From Azolla caroliniana (Eukaryota > Polypodiophyta), in assembly GCA_043228905.1 (NCBI GenBank), contig JBHGNT010000004.1, positions 9,796,001 to 9,860,000 on the forward strand: a stretch of DNA of 64,000 nucleotides, in the 5' to 3' direction. Position 1 is the first letter of the stretch, and every line of letters starts with the position of its first letter. Shown here in pieces: positions 10,540 to 20,469 of the stretch. The notes under the pieces are model-generated. The model was not told where the DNA came from. It was given only the letters and a program-made list of their open reading frames with translations, and did no database searches. The position numbers and the translations under genes are program-made.

Positions 10540-11033
10540 TGGATGAATGGGTGTGGCCTAGCTACTTGCAAAGGTTTTGCCCAACCAAAACCGGACCGAC
10601 AACGTAACCGGGACCCGGTGACCGAACGGTAACCAACATCCGGCAATGGAACCGGCATCCAACGACCAAATGGTAACCGGCATCTGGCATCTAGCGACGG
10701 AACCGGCATCCAGCGACCGACGGTAACTAGAGGCATCCGGCAATCGATGATAACCGGCGGCAACCGGATAGATATATAAATAAATAAATATATATATGTA
10801 TACACAAAGAGTGCAAGTGTGGATTCGAACCTTGCACCTCCTAGTTAAGAGTTAATAGGCTTACCACTAAGCCATAACATTTAGTTGAATTTTTATTTCT
10901 ATCATTGTACTTTTACATGTAAATTCTCATACATGAGAGCTAAAATGAGTGACATGGTTATCATGCACCACATGTAATACATGAGCGCCAAATGGCAAAC
11001 ATGCATTTTATGCATGTCTTGTACCCTCACATG
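10540..11033 (+). repeat. F-like LTR fragment with GC-rich repeats and tRNA-like motif
   Basis: No coding signal. 10,590-10,770 is an imperfect array of GGTAACCGGCATCC-like units. 10,815-10,876 is a tRNA-like motif. 10,877-11,033 is AT-rich with ACATGTAA/CATGCA words. The order (GC-rich repeats, tRNA-like motif, AT-rich stretch, same strand) matches the U3 part of the F LTR at 24,609-25,050. It is cut at 11,034 by B1. Confidence 0.5.
10815..10876 (-). other. tRNA-like Pol III promoter motif (SINE-head-like)
   Basis: The minus strand has TGGCTTAGTGGTAAG, a match to the A box, and 26 bases later GGTTCGAATCC, a match to the B box. I cannot fold it into a complete cloverleaf, so I read it as tRNA-derived rather than a gene. 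A second copy lies at 24,890-24,958. Confidence 0.55.
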
Positions 11034-11197
11034 CAATAGTTACAAATGACAACCAACCCTCACTAAAGGTTACAAAGTCACTTTATATAGTGACTGTCCT
11101 AGGGCAACTGCCCTTTATGCTATTTACAGAAATAGCCCGAACTTGGGTTGTCCAAAGGGACAGTGTGAATATGGCCATTATACACTCGTATTCGACA
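11034..11197 (-). repeat. B1 3' LTR, truncated
   Basis: From CAATAGTTACAAATGAC to TATTCGACA it matches the last ~165 bases of the right LTR. About 137 bases of U5 are missing. The plus-strand CCCCC at 11,199-11,203 is the polypurine tract (element strand TTACGGGGGAG). Confidence 0.88.
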
Positions 11198-11229
11198 CTC
11201 CCCCGTAATGGGCGTATACATGGGTTATC

Positions 11230-11940
11230 TTAAAGATATACAAGTATATATACAAGGTTTCTCGGACAAATTGGTTTTCTCAGAGTCGGCAAGCTCCGAA
11301 GACAGAAGACCGAATCGGTTGGGTCGGAATAGCTAAAGCCGATCCTCAGAGAACCGATGTCGGTGGTCCGAAACTGTCCTAGCTGAATCAGCTCCAAGTT
11401 GTTAGCGGCCACGATGCCGAGGATGAAACCGAGGGTCATCATTTTCACCACTGGTGAAAAGATTTCGTCGAAGTCGATGCCATATTCTTGTCTAAATCCC
11501 TTCGCAACTAATTTGGCCTTGTACTTTGGGTTGGTCGAGTCGGATGTCTCATTTAGTCGATAGACCCACTTACACGGAAGAGCACATTGATTCTTCGGTA
11601 ATTCGACCAAGTCCCAAGTTTTGTTTGCCCGAATGGAGTGCATTTCTGACTCCATCGCCAGATGCCAGGTGGTTGAATTGGCAGATGCCGATGCTTCTTC
11701 GTAAGACGTCGGTTCACCGATGTCAGTAAAGAAAATTCCGGGAGAGTACCTTTCTAGAGGTTGCGACAGTCTCTCAGATCTGTGAGGTATGAGTGGATTG
11801 GTCACAGTAGGTGTTGATGTCGGATGGTCGGGAGCCGAGCCATTCGGCTGTGCCGAATTGTTGGATTCGGTGTGACAGTTGTCGGTTACCCATGAAACCG
11901 ATCTTGTGTTGTGGGCTGGGCCGTCACGAAGGGTTGGCAC
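11230..11940 (-). pseudogene. B1 reverse transcriptase start and linker
   Basis: The frame contains the Ser/Pro-rich linker, YEEASASANSTTWHLAMESE, NKTWDLVELPKNQCALPCKW and EYGIDFDEIFSPVVKMMTLG. These are motifs of the RVT_2 N-terminal part. The remaining RT is deleted and the frame ends in non-coding sequence. Confidence 0.82.
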
Positions 11941-12076
11941 TTTGGAAAATATTACCCTTCAGACTTCAGTAGGCCTTTCGGCCATTTTATGCATAACCGG
12001 CTCAATGAACACGACGTCGGAACTTCGGACGATTTGTCTGTGCTCGGGGTCCCAAAGTCGGTATCCGATCTCGCCG

Positions 12077-13430
12077 TCAGGTCCATACCCAAGGGAAACG
12101 CATTTCCTTGATCTTGGTTCGAGTTTCCGTTGGCGACATATTTATGATGTGTACTGCCGTAAGTAGAGCCTCCGCCCAAAAGCCATCCGACAGTCCAGAG
12201 TGTTGAAGCATGGATACTACGCATTCTTGAATCGTCCGATTCATGCGTTCAGCAATTCCGTTCTGCTCTGGACTATAGGGTGTTGTATATTCACGTCGAA
12301 TGCCGCGTTCCCGGCAGAATTTGACGAATTCTTCAGACTTGAATTCTCCTCCATTGTTGGTTCGGAGACATTTCAGTTTCCGACCGGTCTGATTTTCGAC
12401 AATTTCAAGACATTCGGAGAAGATCGAGAACACCCGATCTTTGGTTCTAATGGGGTAAGCCCACACCTTCCGAGTCGAGTCGTCAATAAAACTAACGAAG
12501 TACAAAGCACCACCGAGAGACTAATGTGGCATTGGGCCACAGACGTCTGAGTGGACCAAATCAAGGGGACTGAATTCTCTTGGTGCTGATGTCGGATGTG
12601 ATGGGGCTACCTGTTTGCCGTACTAGCAATGCTCACAGTATTGGTGATTCAAGAAGGAGAGTTTGGGGATGTAACCGGCTCTAGATAGGTGCGTTATGCC
12701 GGCCTTGCTGAGGTGTCCAAGTCGTCCATGCCATAACGATGACACGGGGATATCTACCAAAAATAAGTCACCCTCTTTGAGTGTGACATATAAAGGATAC
12801 AAGGAATGTACCTTTGGTCCTCGAGCAAGCAGGAGGTTCGCTTTGTGGAGTGTCCACCCTCCTAATGAGACTCCAGCACGGATGCCGGCTTCGTCAAACT
12901 GTCCGACTAAGATCAGGGGTCTTGAGAGCTCAGGAACATGTCAGACGTTGTGTAGTACGAGCGTAGGGCCACCCGAAAGGTTGAGCTCTACGGTGCCGAT
13001 TCTGATTATAGCACAGTGTTGGGAGTTTCCTACTCGAACTGAGTCGGAGTGCCGGTTCGAGTATTACCGATACTGAGATCGGTGAGGTGTCACATGATAC
13101 AATGCGCCCGAGTCCAAGAGCCATGTGCTCGATTCCTCAGTCGTAAGCACAACTTCTGATTCGATTGGGTTCTCTATGGACAATATGTTCGGGTCGGTCA
13201 TCAAAATTTCAGCTGAAGAGCCGACATAGGTGACCTCCTCATGCGGGCTACTCTTCTTATCCGCTCTCTGAGCTTTGTCGGTTTTTTCTTTGAGTGCCCG
13301 GCAGTCGACTTTGATGTGTCCCGGTTTCTTGCAGTAGTTGCAGATTCGGTTGTCCCGGGACTTGCTTCGGCTTCGTTGATTGTTCGGCGGTCGGGAAGAA
13401 CTTCTTCCCCAGTTGTTTGGTCAGTCGGTC
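12077..13430 (-). pseudogene. B1 protease and integrase
   Basis: In element order: zinc knuckle CNYCKKPGHIKVDC (13,311-13,355), protease WLLDSGALYHVT (about 13,100), pre-integrase LWHGRLGHLSKAGI with a CEHC pair (second knuckle followed by a stop), integrase LVHSDVCGPM, FIDDSTRKVWAY, LRTNNGGEFKSEEF and EQNGIAERMNRTIQ. The second catalytic Asp (normally DNGGE) reads Asn here. Several in-frame stops separate the blocks. The integrase would be inactive even if expressed. Confidence 0.85.
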
Positions 13431-14047
13431 GAACCTTGTACTACGTAAGCTTCATTTGCCAAGTCTTTGGCGGAAGACTTTCTCCGAGCTGCTTCAGTCA
13501 GGATTGCGCTCGTGACTTCGGAGTACTTAACGGCAGCTGTTGAAGCATTGCACACGGTTGTAACGAAAGTTTCCCATGAAGAGGGGAGACTACTCATGAG
13601 TATCATTGCTCTGAGTTCATCCTCCATTGCCGCCCCCTGAGATGAGATTTGGGAGCTTATGCTTTCGTACTCATTGAGGTGTGCCTGAACCGAATCGATT
13701 TCTTTCATCCGCAACTTGTAGAGGCACCGGATCAGATACATCTTCTTTGCGGCGACCTTCTTTTCATAAGTTTCCGATAGTGTTTTCCAAAGTTCAAACG
13801 TTGTCGTGCATGATTGCACTGTGAAGTACACTGACTCCGACAAGTGCATCCGAATCGTGGCTCGGACAATTCTGTCCAGCTTTAGCCACTCGTTTGCCTT
13901 GTATGCTTCTAGAGGATTTTCATTCTCAAACGGGTCTGTTTGACACTTGACTATAAGATAGTCCTGCATTTGTTCCTTGCAGAAGTTGAAGTTCGAACCG
14001 TCGAACCTCCTTAGACTCATCTCCGATGAGTTGGATGTTGATGCCAT
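13421..14047 (-). CDS. B1 gag (UBN2-type), nearly intact
   Basis: An open frame of 208 codons from ATG at 14,047: MASTSNSSEMSLRRFDGSNF, then NEWLKLDRIVRATIRMHLSE, ELWKTLSETYEKKVAAKKMY, LMSSLPSSWETFVTTVCNAS and AILTEAARRKSSAKD. This is the plant copia gag capsid region. A stop at the end separates it from the zinc knuckle that follows in the same region. It lies about 680 bases after the primer site. Confidence 0.85.
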   Translation of the reverse strand: MASTSNSSEMSLRRFDGSNFNFCKEQMQDYLIVKCQTDPFENENPLEAYKANEWLKLDRIVRATIRMHLSESVYFTVQSCTTTFELWKTLSETYEKKVAAKKMYLIRCLYKLRMKEIDSVQAHLNEYESISSQISSQGAAMEDELRAMILMSSLPSSWETFVTTVCNASTAAVKYSEVTSAILTEAARRKSSAKDLANEAYVVQGSTD

Positions 14048-14712
14048 CTAATTCAGTTTCGGTTTGGAAGACTCGGTTTGGAGTTGACTACGAACCTTAG
14101 TGGGGTGCAGCCGGTTGGCTCACCCGATATCGTTCTAGTCGGTTTTGAACCTGAGTCGGTTTGGTTTCGAATACTTGTTGCTGAACTTGCTCGGAGTGAC
14201 TCCGGTAACTTGAGGAACAAAACCGGTTGGTCTTCCCTAATGTTGCCGAGTCGGAGTGAGCCCGGTTAGCTTCCGATTGTATGCCGAATACCGATTACAC
14301 GAAACCGATTGTTTGGGTCGATTCTGCTTCGGATGACTGCAGCGATGAGAGGGACGGATCCAACTGATCCTCCCGAATGTCGATCAGCCAAGTGAAGCAT
14401 GAAGTGGTTGTTGCTAGGTGACCAATTTGTAGCGGGTGGTTACAACAAGCGGGTGAATAGTGTCCGGTGACCTATTCGAATGCCTTTTAACCGAATGAAG
14501 CACGATTGGGTCGGGTGTTGCACATGGAGCTCCCCTCAAGCGGTTACAATCACAGGAACAGAGTACAACCGGTTGGCTTACTCCAGTTTGTGATTTAACA
14601 CAGTGAGATGCGAGCTTTTTGTTTGTCTTCTCCCTTCTCTGTTCTTCAAAGAAAACAAAAACAGAATGTTGTGTTGTACGATGACGGCCGATAGTGGGTT
14701 GAAGAACCTCCA

Positions 14713-14726
14713 ACGCTCTGATACCA
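14713..14726 (-). promoter_or_regulatory. B1 primer-binding site
   Basis: Plus ACGCTCTGATACCA, or TGGTATCAGAGCGT on the element strand. It lies two bases inside the LTR at 14,729. Confidence 0.88.
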
Positions 14727-14728
14727 AA

Positions 14729-15029
14729 TGTTGTGGACAAGGCCGTCAATGTAGAAGTGCAAGCAACATTCGTGATGAAGAAGAACCTGTGTATGCATGA
14801 GCAAGATAGACACAGAGGGAGAGAGAGAGAGAGAGAGGCACAAAGGAAACGTTATATTCCAATAGCAACAGTTACAAATGACAACCAACCCTCACTAAAG
14901 GTTACAAAGTCACTTTATATAGTGACTGTCCTAGGGCAACTGCCCTTAATGCTATTTACAGAAATAGCCTGAACTTGGGTTGTCCAAAGGGACAGTGTGA
15001 ATACGGCCATTATACACTCGTATTCGACA
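14729..15029 (-). repeat. B1 5' LTR
   Basis: TGTTGTGGACAAGG...GTATTCGACA, 301 bases, with a GA-rich stretch at 14,815-14,840 and CTTTATATAGTG as a TATA-like box. It is shared with B2 (44,329-44,630 and 47,227-47,499). Confidence 0.92.
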
Positions 15030-15285
15030 AAAAGGTGAATGGGTTTCGCCTTAAACCTTAATTGGGATCTACGCCACCTAACCTATTTCCTGCCGGACAG
15101 GACAAAGCCGGAGAATCCACGGAGTAAGTATAGGTCCCTACTTGTACTATAGTGTAAAAATAAGATTGTATGTAATAGTTACAAAAGAAAAAAGAGAGAG
15201 AAGATAGTGACACTATTAAAAGGACTTAAGGCATGCACAAACTTCTAAACCAAGAACACATGACACCACGATGGCTCACTGACCA

Positions 15286-18118
15286 ATGAACCCTAGGCCA
15301 CAAAAAGAAGAAAATAGAAGGTTTTCTACACAATATAGAAATCAACCTTCTAACTCTCATTACCCTCATCGCTCCCCTCACTCACCCTCCGCTCCATCAT
15401 ATCACAAAGCTCAAGTTCGCCATAGCCAGCAGTCCTCACCCACTAGCCACGAGTCTCAGCATCCTACTATGCCAATCCCTATTTCTGTCGCCTTGCGTCG
15501 ATGGCTCGTGGAGAAACTCCTGGATGGATACATCAAAGTCGCAGAGGCACCCCCTCACCCTGAAGCCGTGGACATTGCTAGGAAGCTTAATATCGACACA
15601 GTCACCAACACATCCATCCGGAAGACGCTTGACCTGTCATCGCTGGGAGAAAGACATTTTGAAATCCCACTTGCGGAAACTTTGTAGAGATATTTTAGGC
15701 CATATTTGGCGTCCGCCAAGGCCTACCAAACGAAGGAAATCCCCGACCCCTTCTTTCGCGAAATAGCCAAGTTCCTATTGGAGGTCGGATGTGTGCATGT
15801 AAATACATATGGGATGCCCAAGCAGAAGGCAGATATTATCATTGATACCTTCGAAGGGCGCACGAACGATTGGGGGGTCATTATGGGGCCAATGTTACGA
15901 GAAGGCCTGCACATGTATCAAGGCCGCAAAAAGCTAAGGCCTATCATACAACAGTATCTGATGATACTATATCCACCCCGAGGTCTACCCACACCACAAC
16001 CCAGCAAACCCACGCCGCCGCCACGATCCACGAAACGAAGGTTAGCGGAGTTGGCCACCATAGAGTGGGAGGATGAACCCCAATCAGCCCAACCCAGCAC
16101 GCGAACAACACAGGAGGAACGGGCGGAGCGCAAGGAGGAAGCCGAGCAACCTCTGGGAAGCCCGAGGCCGAAATGGCGGAGGCTAGACAGGAAAGATGGG
16201 CGCAGGTTAGTTAAAGACACACTCGCGGCCACAGAGACGACCAGCATGGTTGACAACTCTGTAGCTACGGAGCCCAACACCACCTTCGAAATAATCCGGG
16301 AACCACAACCGATCATTTCGGCCCAGTCACGGCGGGGGAAAGGCGTATTTACGGCGGAAAGCGAGGTCCTGGCGTATCCGGACATTCCGGACACGGCCCA
16401 TGAGTTCGGCGCACTATTACAGTTCAGAACTACTTTTGAACTCATGGAATTTTTGGCAACACAACAAATAAAAGTCTCACAACGAATGGCCGAGGAGCAC
16501 GCGGAGAGACAAATGAACGAGTGCGCACTAACACAAACGGCGGAAATCGATGATGAGGGGTATCTAGCCAAAGTCGGCAGACAGCGGAACGCCGGTATAC
16601 GACGAATGGAGATGGAACTATCCCCATTAAACGCAACCCTTGTTGAGGTTCATAAGGAACTGGCTAAGGTCAGTATCGGCGCCAAGGATATGGCGATTAA
16701 AAATAAAAATGTCTGGAAAACGATCAAACAGACCCAAGCCGAGCTACAAAAGTCCAACAAACGCATCGCGGAGTTGAAACGTGACGCGATTATGGCGCAA
16801 CGGGTAGCTCAACCAACAAACAACGCCGCCAAGGCCCTGAGAGAAGAAAGCGCAGACCGCCATTGCCTCGAAAGCAAAGAGGTCGTGCAACTGGGGGAAT
16901 CAGAGATTGACCGCCTCTACTCTGAACTTTGCTAATCCTCTGACAGAGAAAAGGACATCCGGGCCAACGGCCGAAAGGCAGTGAAGACCCTTGAAGAGAA
17001 ACTCATAATAGAGGCAGCACAGCACACCCGCATGAAAGAAGAAAACGCCAAACTACGGGAGGAAGCGCAAAAATAAAAAACATCAATCATAGGACTCCGG
17101 GTGTTATTGGAAAAGAAGAAAGCATGGTTCGACGAGCAGCTGGTACGGGAACAGGAGAGGAGGCATCAGCTCGAAATCCGCTTGAACAATGAAATGGGAA
17201 AGCTAGAGGAATTACATTCGAAGGAATCTCAGCTATGGGCAGGAATGAGGAGCAATTATGAGGAAGCGGCGGCGGTCAGTAAACAAGAGATCGAAAACCT
17301 CAAGAAAACCGTAGAAGAAGCACGCAACCGCTGCCAAGCAATAACCGACAACGTGCGCATACTTCTTCAAACAAATCGGGAGAGGTTTATGGTGCAATTA
17401 CACGAGGCACTAGACAAAGGTTGGATGGCGTGGGCTGCACAAGCGGCGGAGTTGCATACGTACCGGGCGGACTGGGAGAACCGAAGAAAAGACAACTGAG
17501 GTTTCTACAAACTCAATGAGGAAAGCATTGATTGCGGCAGTATGCGAGGACGTAGCATAGGATTATCGCACTCTAGCGGACCAACACTTCGAGGACCTCG
17601 CGCAGCTACTAGACGATTTTGGCGAAAGTTAGGAGGACTTGTTTCACCAAATCATGCAAGTCGGCAGCACGCGACCAAACGCGGAATCCATCGCGGTACC
17701 AATACAGGATAATGCCAAACGAGAGGAACCTCAGCCCACGTCACTAGAAATAACCACTATGGTGGACAACACGGAACAGCAAGTAGAGCCCCCCGCGATA
17801 ACAGAAAGTGAGACCGCCAACCAAGAGGAACCCCAACCCCATTCACCGGAGCGTACAACTACGGCCGACACCACGGAGGAAGTTACGGACGAGACAGAAC
17901 CTCGACCTACCGAGAGCCCGCCAACGGTTGAGCCAGCCACAATAGCACGGGATGAGCCAACAGAGCCTGGACCGCCCACATAGGAAGCCAACGACACCAT
18001 GGGAAGCCATATTGAGCAAGTAATGGAACCACGCAACGACGCGCCTATGGACACTACGCCGTCCCCAAACCCAAACATTGGAGCGGAACCAAACATCCGG
18101 GCCATTTTGGAGGAGGAT
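15286..18118 (+). pseudogene. E1 accessory coiled-coil protein ORF
   Basis: One reading frame from ATG 15,286 to 17,499, broken by stops at 15,685-15,687, 16,933-16,935 and near 17,076. It then continues in another frame (17,639-18,118). The N-terminus is basic and Ser/Pro-rich. Around 15,690-15,970 is a conserved block (FFREIAKFLLEVG, IIDTFEGRTNDWGVIMGPML) shared with D. A Pro-rich linker follows, then long Glu/Lys/Arg coiled coils (EKKKAWFDEQLVREQERRHQ) and an acidic Thr/Glu/Pro tail. I recognise no enzyme motif. Its place after the integrase in two elements shows it belongs to the element. Function unknown. Confidence 0.8.
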
Positions 18119-18135
18119 TAAAGGGGTGGGTCCAA
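18119..18135 (+). promoter_or_regulatory. E1 polypurine tract
   Basis: TAAAGGGGTGGGTCC directly before the presumed LTR start TGTGCCATGG. It also ends the accessory ORF. Confidence 0.6.
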
Positions 18136-18638
18136 TGTGCCATGGCACTATCCCATAGGCATGCCAGGTGTTGTCCACCGGAATAGTAACTGACAGACAG
18201 GAGTGTAGAAATATAGAATATAGAAAAAAACGTAAGTAACGCATGTAACGGTTCACGCGGGAAGCGTGAACGGTTAAAAGACCCTGTGTATATAAAGGGC
18301 AGAAATCCTCTGTAAGAGGTAGTGTGTAAATTTTGGGCATAGAGTGTTATGTTAATAGAGTACTATATTCTCTTATTATCGTGCATATCTATGCTTGATC
18401 TACTGTGTTTCTGTGATTCTCGATGGCGTATTGTAAGCGTAAGAGCATAGCCGTGAGTGCGTTTACTAGCACACTATCTAAGGAGTTCGGTTGTAGCCAT
18501 CTCCCTTATATGCTACTAGGATACAGGGAAGTATCCCATTACGTATTACGGTACGACGTTACCGTTCGTTGCAACGCAGTCACTTTGAGGTTCCTAATCG
18601 AAGGACTAACTGTAGACCGTGTTCCTAATCGGTAACAG
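18136..18638 (+). repeat. E1 3' LTR
   Basis: Presumed span TGTGCCATGG...CGGTAACA. It holds a perfect 8-bp hairpin (GTTCACGC, loop GGGAA, GCGTGAAC at 18,251-18,271) and a TATA box, GTATATAAAG, at 18,289-18,297. No second copy in the window confirms the ends. The next base (18,639) starts gag sequence of E2. Confidence 0.55.
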
Positions 18639-18649
18639 TCATCGATCGG

Positions 18650-19440
18650 GTGCTGGAAATGGATAAACATAGCTCTCTGATGACGACGGGAGCCCTGCAT
18701 ATGGCCCTTCCAAATAAGGAGGATCTCAGGGTTCGCCAGGAGTTGCAATGCACAACGTGTTTAAACTCGGGCCATTCGACAATAGACTACACAATGAGGA
18801 CACAATGTATGATATGTCACTCACGGGCACACACAACGGACCGATGTGAGTACAACCTGCTCAACCGACAAGCGGCACCAGTGCGGAACATTAAACCACG
18901 TCGCAGTCATGAACCGGACGACGAATGGTTCCGGAGGGAGGACCGATACCGACCAGAACGTGGGAATCGATACAATGATAGAAGACACGACGACTATGAC
19001 CGCGATCGCGACAACCGCCATAGGGAAGGCTACAACCGAGATCGGTATGAATGGGACTACTCCCCTGATTACGACCGGAGAAGGGACGATAGACGCTCTC
19101 TAGAACGACAAGGAAATCGGAATTTCCGACGCAACAAAAAATGAGGGTATTTTCGTAGGGAAGAGCGCCGGGAAGCAACCAGAGAGTACAATCCAAGAAG
19201 CACAAACACTGTTGTGACACCACCGAAGCAACGATAAACGGAGGACAACCGCCGGATAACCTTCGATGCACAGAACAGAAACATGGACAAGAGGGAGTCA
19301 GGCAGCAACCGTAAGGCATATTGCTATTATTTCCGGAAGGATGGGCATTATAGCAACCAATGTCCGGTCAAGGCTAACGAAAAACAACCGGCGGTAAACA
19401 TGGTCACCGCTGAAGTTACCGACATCTAGCAAGTCGCTAC
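18650..19440 (+). pseudogene. E2 gag nucleocapsid with multiple zinc knuckles
   Basis: Two adjacent CCHC knuckles, CTTCLNSGHSTIDY (last Cys replaced by Tyr) and CMICHSRAHTTDRC, are followed by a very Arg/Asp/Tyr-rich stretch (RYNDRRHDDYDRDRDNRHRE) ending at a stop near 19,144. After breaks a third knuckle-like unit appears, CYYFRKDGHYSNQC (19,318-19,360), with Phe for the second Cys. D has the same pair intact (CTTCLNSGHSSLEC, CLLCHSMSHTMDRC). Confidence 0.78.
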
Positions 19441-19627
19441 CCGTTCCAAAGGAACAACGGTCGAGTGGGAAACTCAGGAGCATATCCGGAAGCAAGCCAC
19501 CGAATGGATTAAGAAATCCAATGAACTTAATGTGGCCGAGATATAGGAACAAAACTTATAGCCGGAGGAGCCCGTAAAGAGTACCGACAAGGACCCAACT
19601 TGGCAGGCATTACAAGAATGCCAGATT

Positions 19628-20361
19628 GTGTTACCATTGGGGCGCCTGCTACAATTACTCCCCCAGTTTACTGAAGGGCTCAAAACAACGTTCACCGCAC
19701 CAAATCAGGAGCCGTCACTAGCATTCTTCTCCAATTCGGAGGAAGGACCGGTAGTGGTGGACACAAGCAGCCTGTCCATCATAGTGATTGTTAAAGGCAA
19801 AGAGATCACCGGAACCATTATTGACGGTGGTTCAGGGGTGAACGTCATCAGCAAGGGGACATGTGACACCATGGGAATCTGAGATTGGGAACCGTGTCCA
19901 TTCCGGCTAAGAATGGCGGATACAAGTTCGGTTCGACCAACCAGACTCATCCAGGACTTGGACATCACAATCGGAGGATACGCATTCCGGATATCGGTAG
20001 TAGTATTACAACTTAATGTGCAAGGGGGCTATCCCCTATTGCTAGGATACCATGGTTGCGGATGGCACACATAAAACAAAACAAGCAAAAGAATGTAATC
20101 ACCTTTCCACGAGGAAAGACCAAAGTACGCGTACCGCCACAACCACGAGTAGGAACCAGTAAGGAAGTAACCCCCCTATATGCGGAGAGCATCAACATGT
20201 TGGACGGGTTAGATGACGAAGAAGTCGACCGTTACTTGGAAGAGCACCCGAAGATTGTGCCATTATTTGAGGTAGACATAACTGAAGCCGTCATACCATA
20301 TGTGACGAACCTGGGAAAGGAATCAGACGAACCGGATGAAGAAGAAATCCAGGAGTTATGA
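19628..20361 (+). pseudogene. E2 aspartic protease and linker
   Basis: ITGTIIDGGSGVNVISKGTC carries the retropepsin Asp-Gly-Gly form. A TGA follows in the next line, then WEPCPFRLRMADTSSVRPT and GYPLLLG, the second half of a retropepsin. The frame 20,056-20,361 is the acidic linker before RT (DDEEVDRYLEEHPKIVPLFE), as in D. Several stops are present. Confidence 0.78.
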
Positions 20362-20469
20362 CAAGCACAAGAATCATTGGAAAGGGAAATGACTATATCC
20401 CAAAGAGTAAAAGCATCCCAGCTGAGAGTAACGGATGCGTTCCCACTACCGTTCAACCATGGGCTCGGG

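Larger units (their letters stand above)
2211..10540 (-). mobile_element. Gypsy F1, degenerate Ty3-gypsy element of the F group, interrupted by H
   Basis: Minus-strand Ty3-gypsy element with recognisable gag, protease, RT, RNase H and integrase in that order from about 10,530 down to 2,211. It is split by copia H (3,699-7,440) within RT and truncated by A1 within integrase. Its motifs match F (20,461-25,370) and F2 (57,131-60,664), which define an unusual group with FLDDIP in the RT active box and Asp-His-Gly in the protease. Many stops and frameshifts show it is old. Confidence 0.85.
11034..15029 (-). mobile_element. Copia B1, internally deleted, in E1
   Basis: Minus-strand Ty1-copia element: 5' LTR 14,729-15,029, primer site, gag, protease, integrase, RT start, a 3' untranslated stretch, polypurine tract and a truncated 3' LTR 11,034-11,197. 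RT after the first third and RNase H are gone, because VVKMMTLGFILGIVAANN runs almost directly into 3' leader sequence near 11,380. The right end lies in the last codons of an E1 integrase. The left outer end has been lost. Confidence 0.9.
15030..18638 (+). mobile_element. Gypsy E1, 3' part: integrase tail, accessory ORF, PPT, LTR
   Basis: The first bases after B1 encode KVNGFRLKP, a stop, then LGSTPP. A tail of the form VNGxRLKPY is typical of integrase C-termini in Tat/Athila-type gypsy elements. A 220-base spacer follows, then a broken ~940-codon coiled-coil ORF, a polypurine tract and an LTR. The layout integrase-accessory ORF-LTR on one strand matches D. The 5' part was lost when B1 inserted or later. 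Confidence 0.75.
18639..20460 (+). mobile_element. Gypsy E2 fragment: gag end, protease, pol start
   Basis: Plus-strand Tat-like fragment related to D. It begins in mid-gag (VIDRVLEMDKHSS, compare VIGRVREMEKTSS in D) and has zinc knuckles, protease and the linker before RT. It then jumps within RVKASQL to VTDAFPLPF, deleting the linker and the RT start. Near 20,460 it meets gypsy F gag. Confidence 0.75.

Noticed and set aside
10815-10876. A functional tRNA gene
   Set aside because: A and B boxes are present, but I could not build an acceptor stem or full cloverleaf, and a similar motif recurs in an LTR.
15286-18118. A host gene for a coiled-coil protein
   Set aside because: It lies between an integrase tail and PPT/LTR, and a homologue sits in the same place in D.
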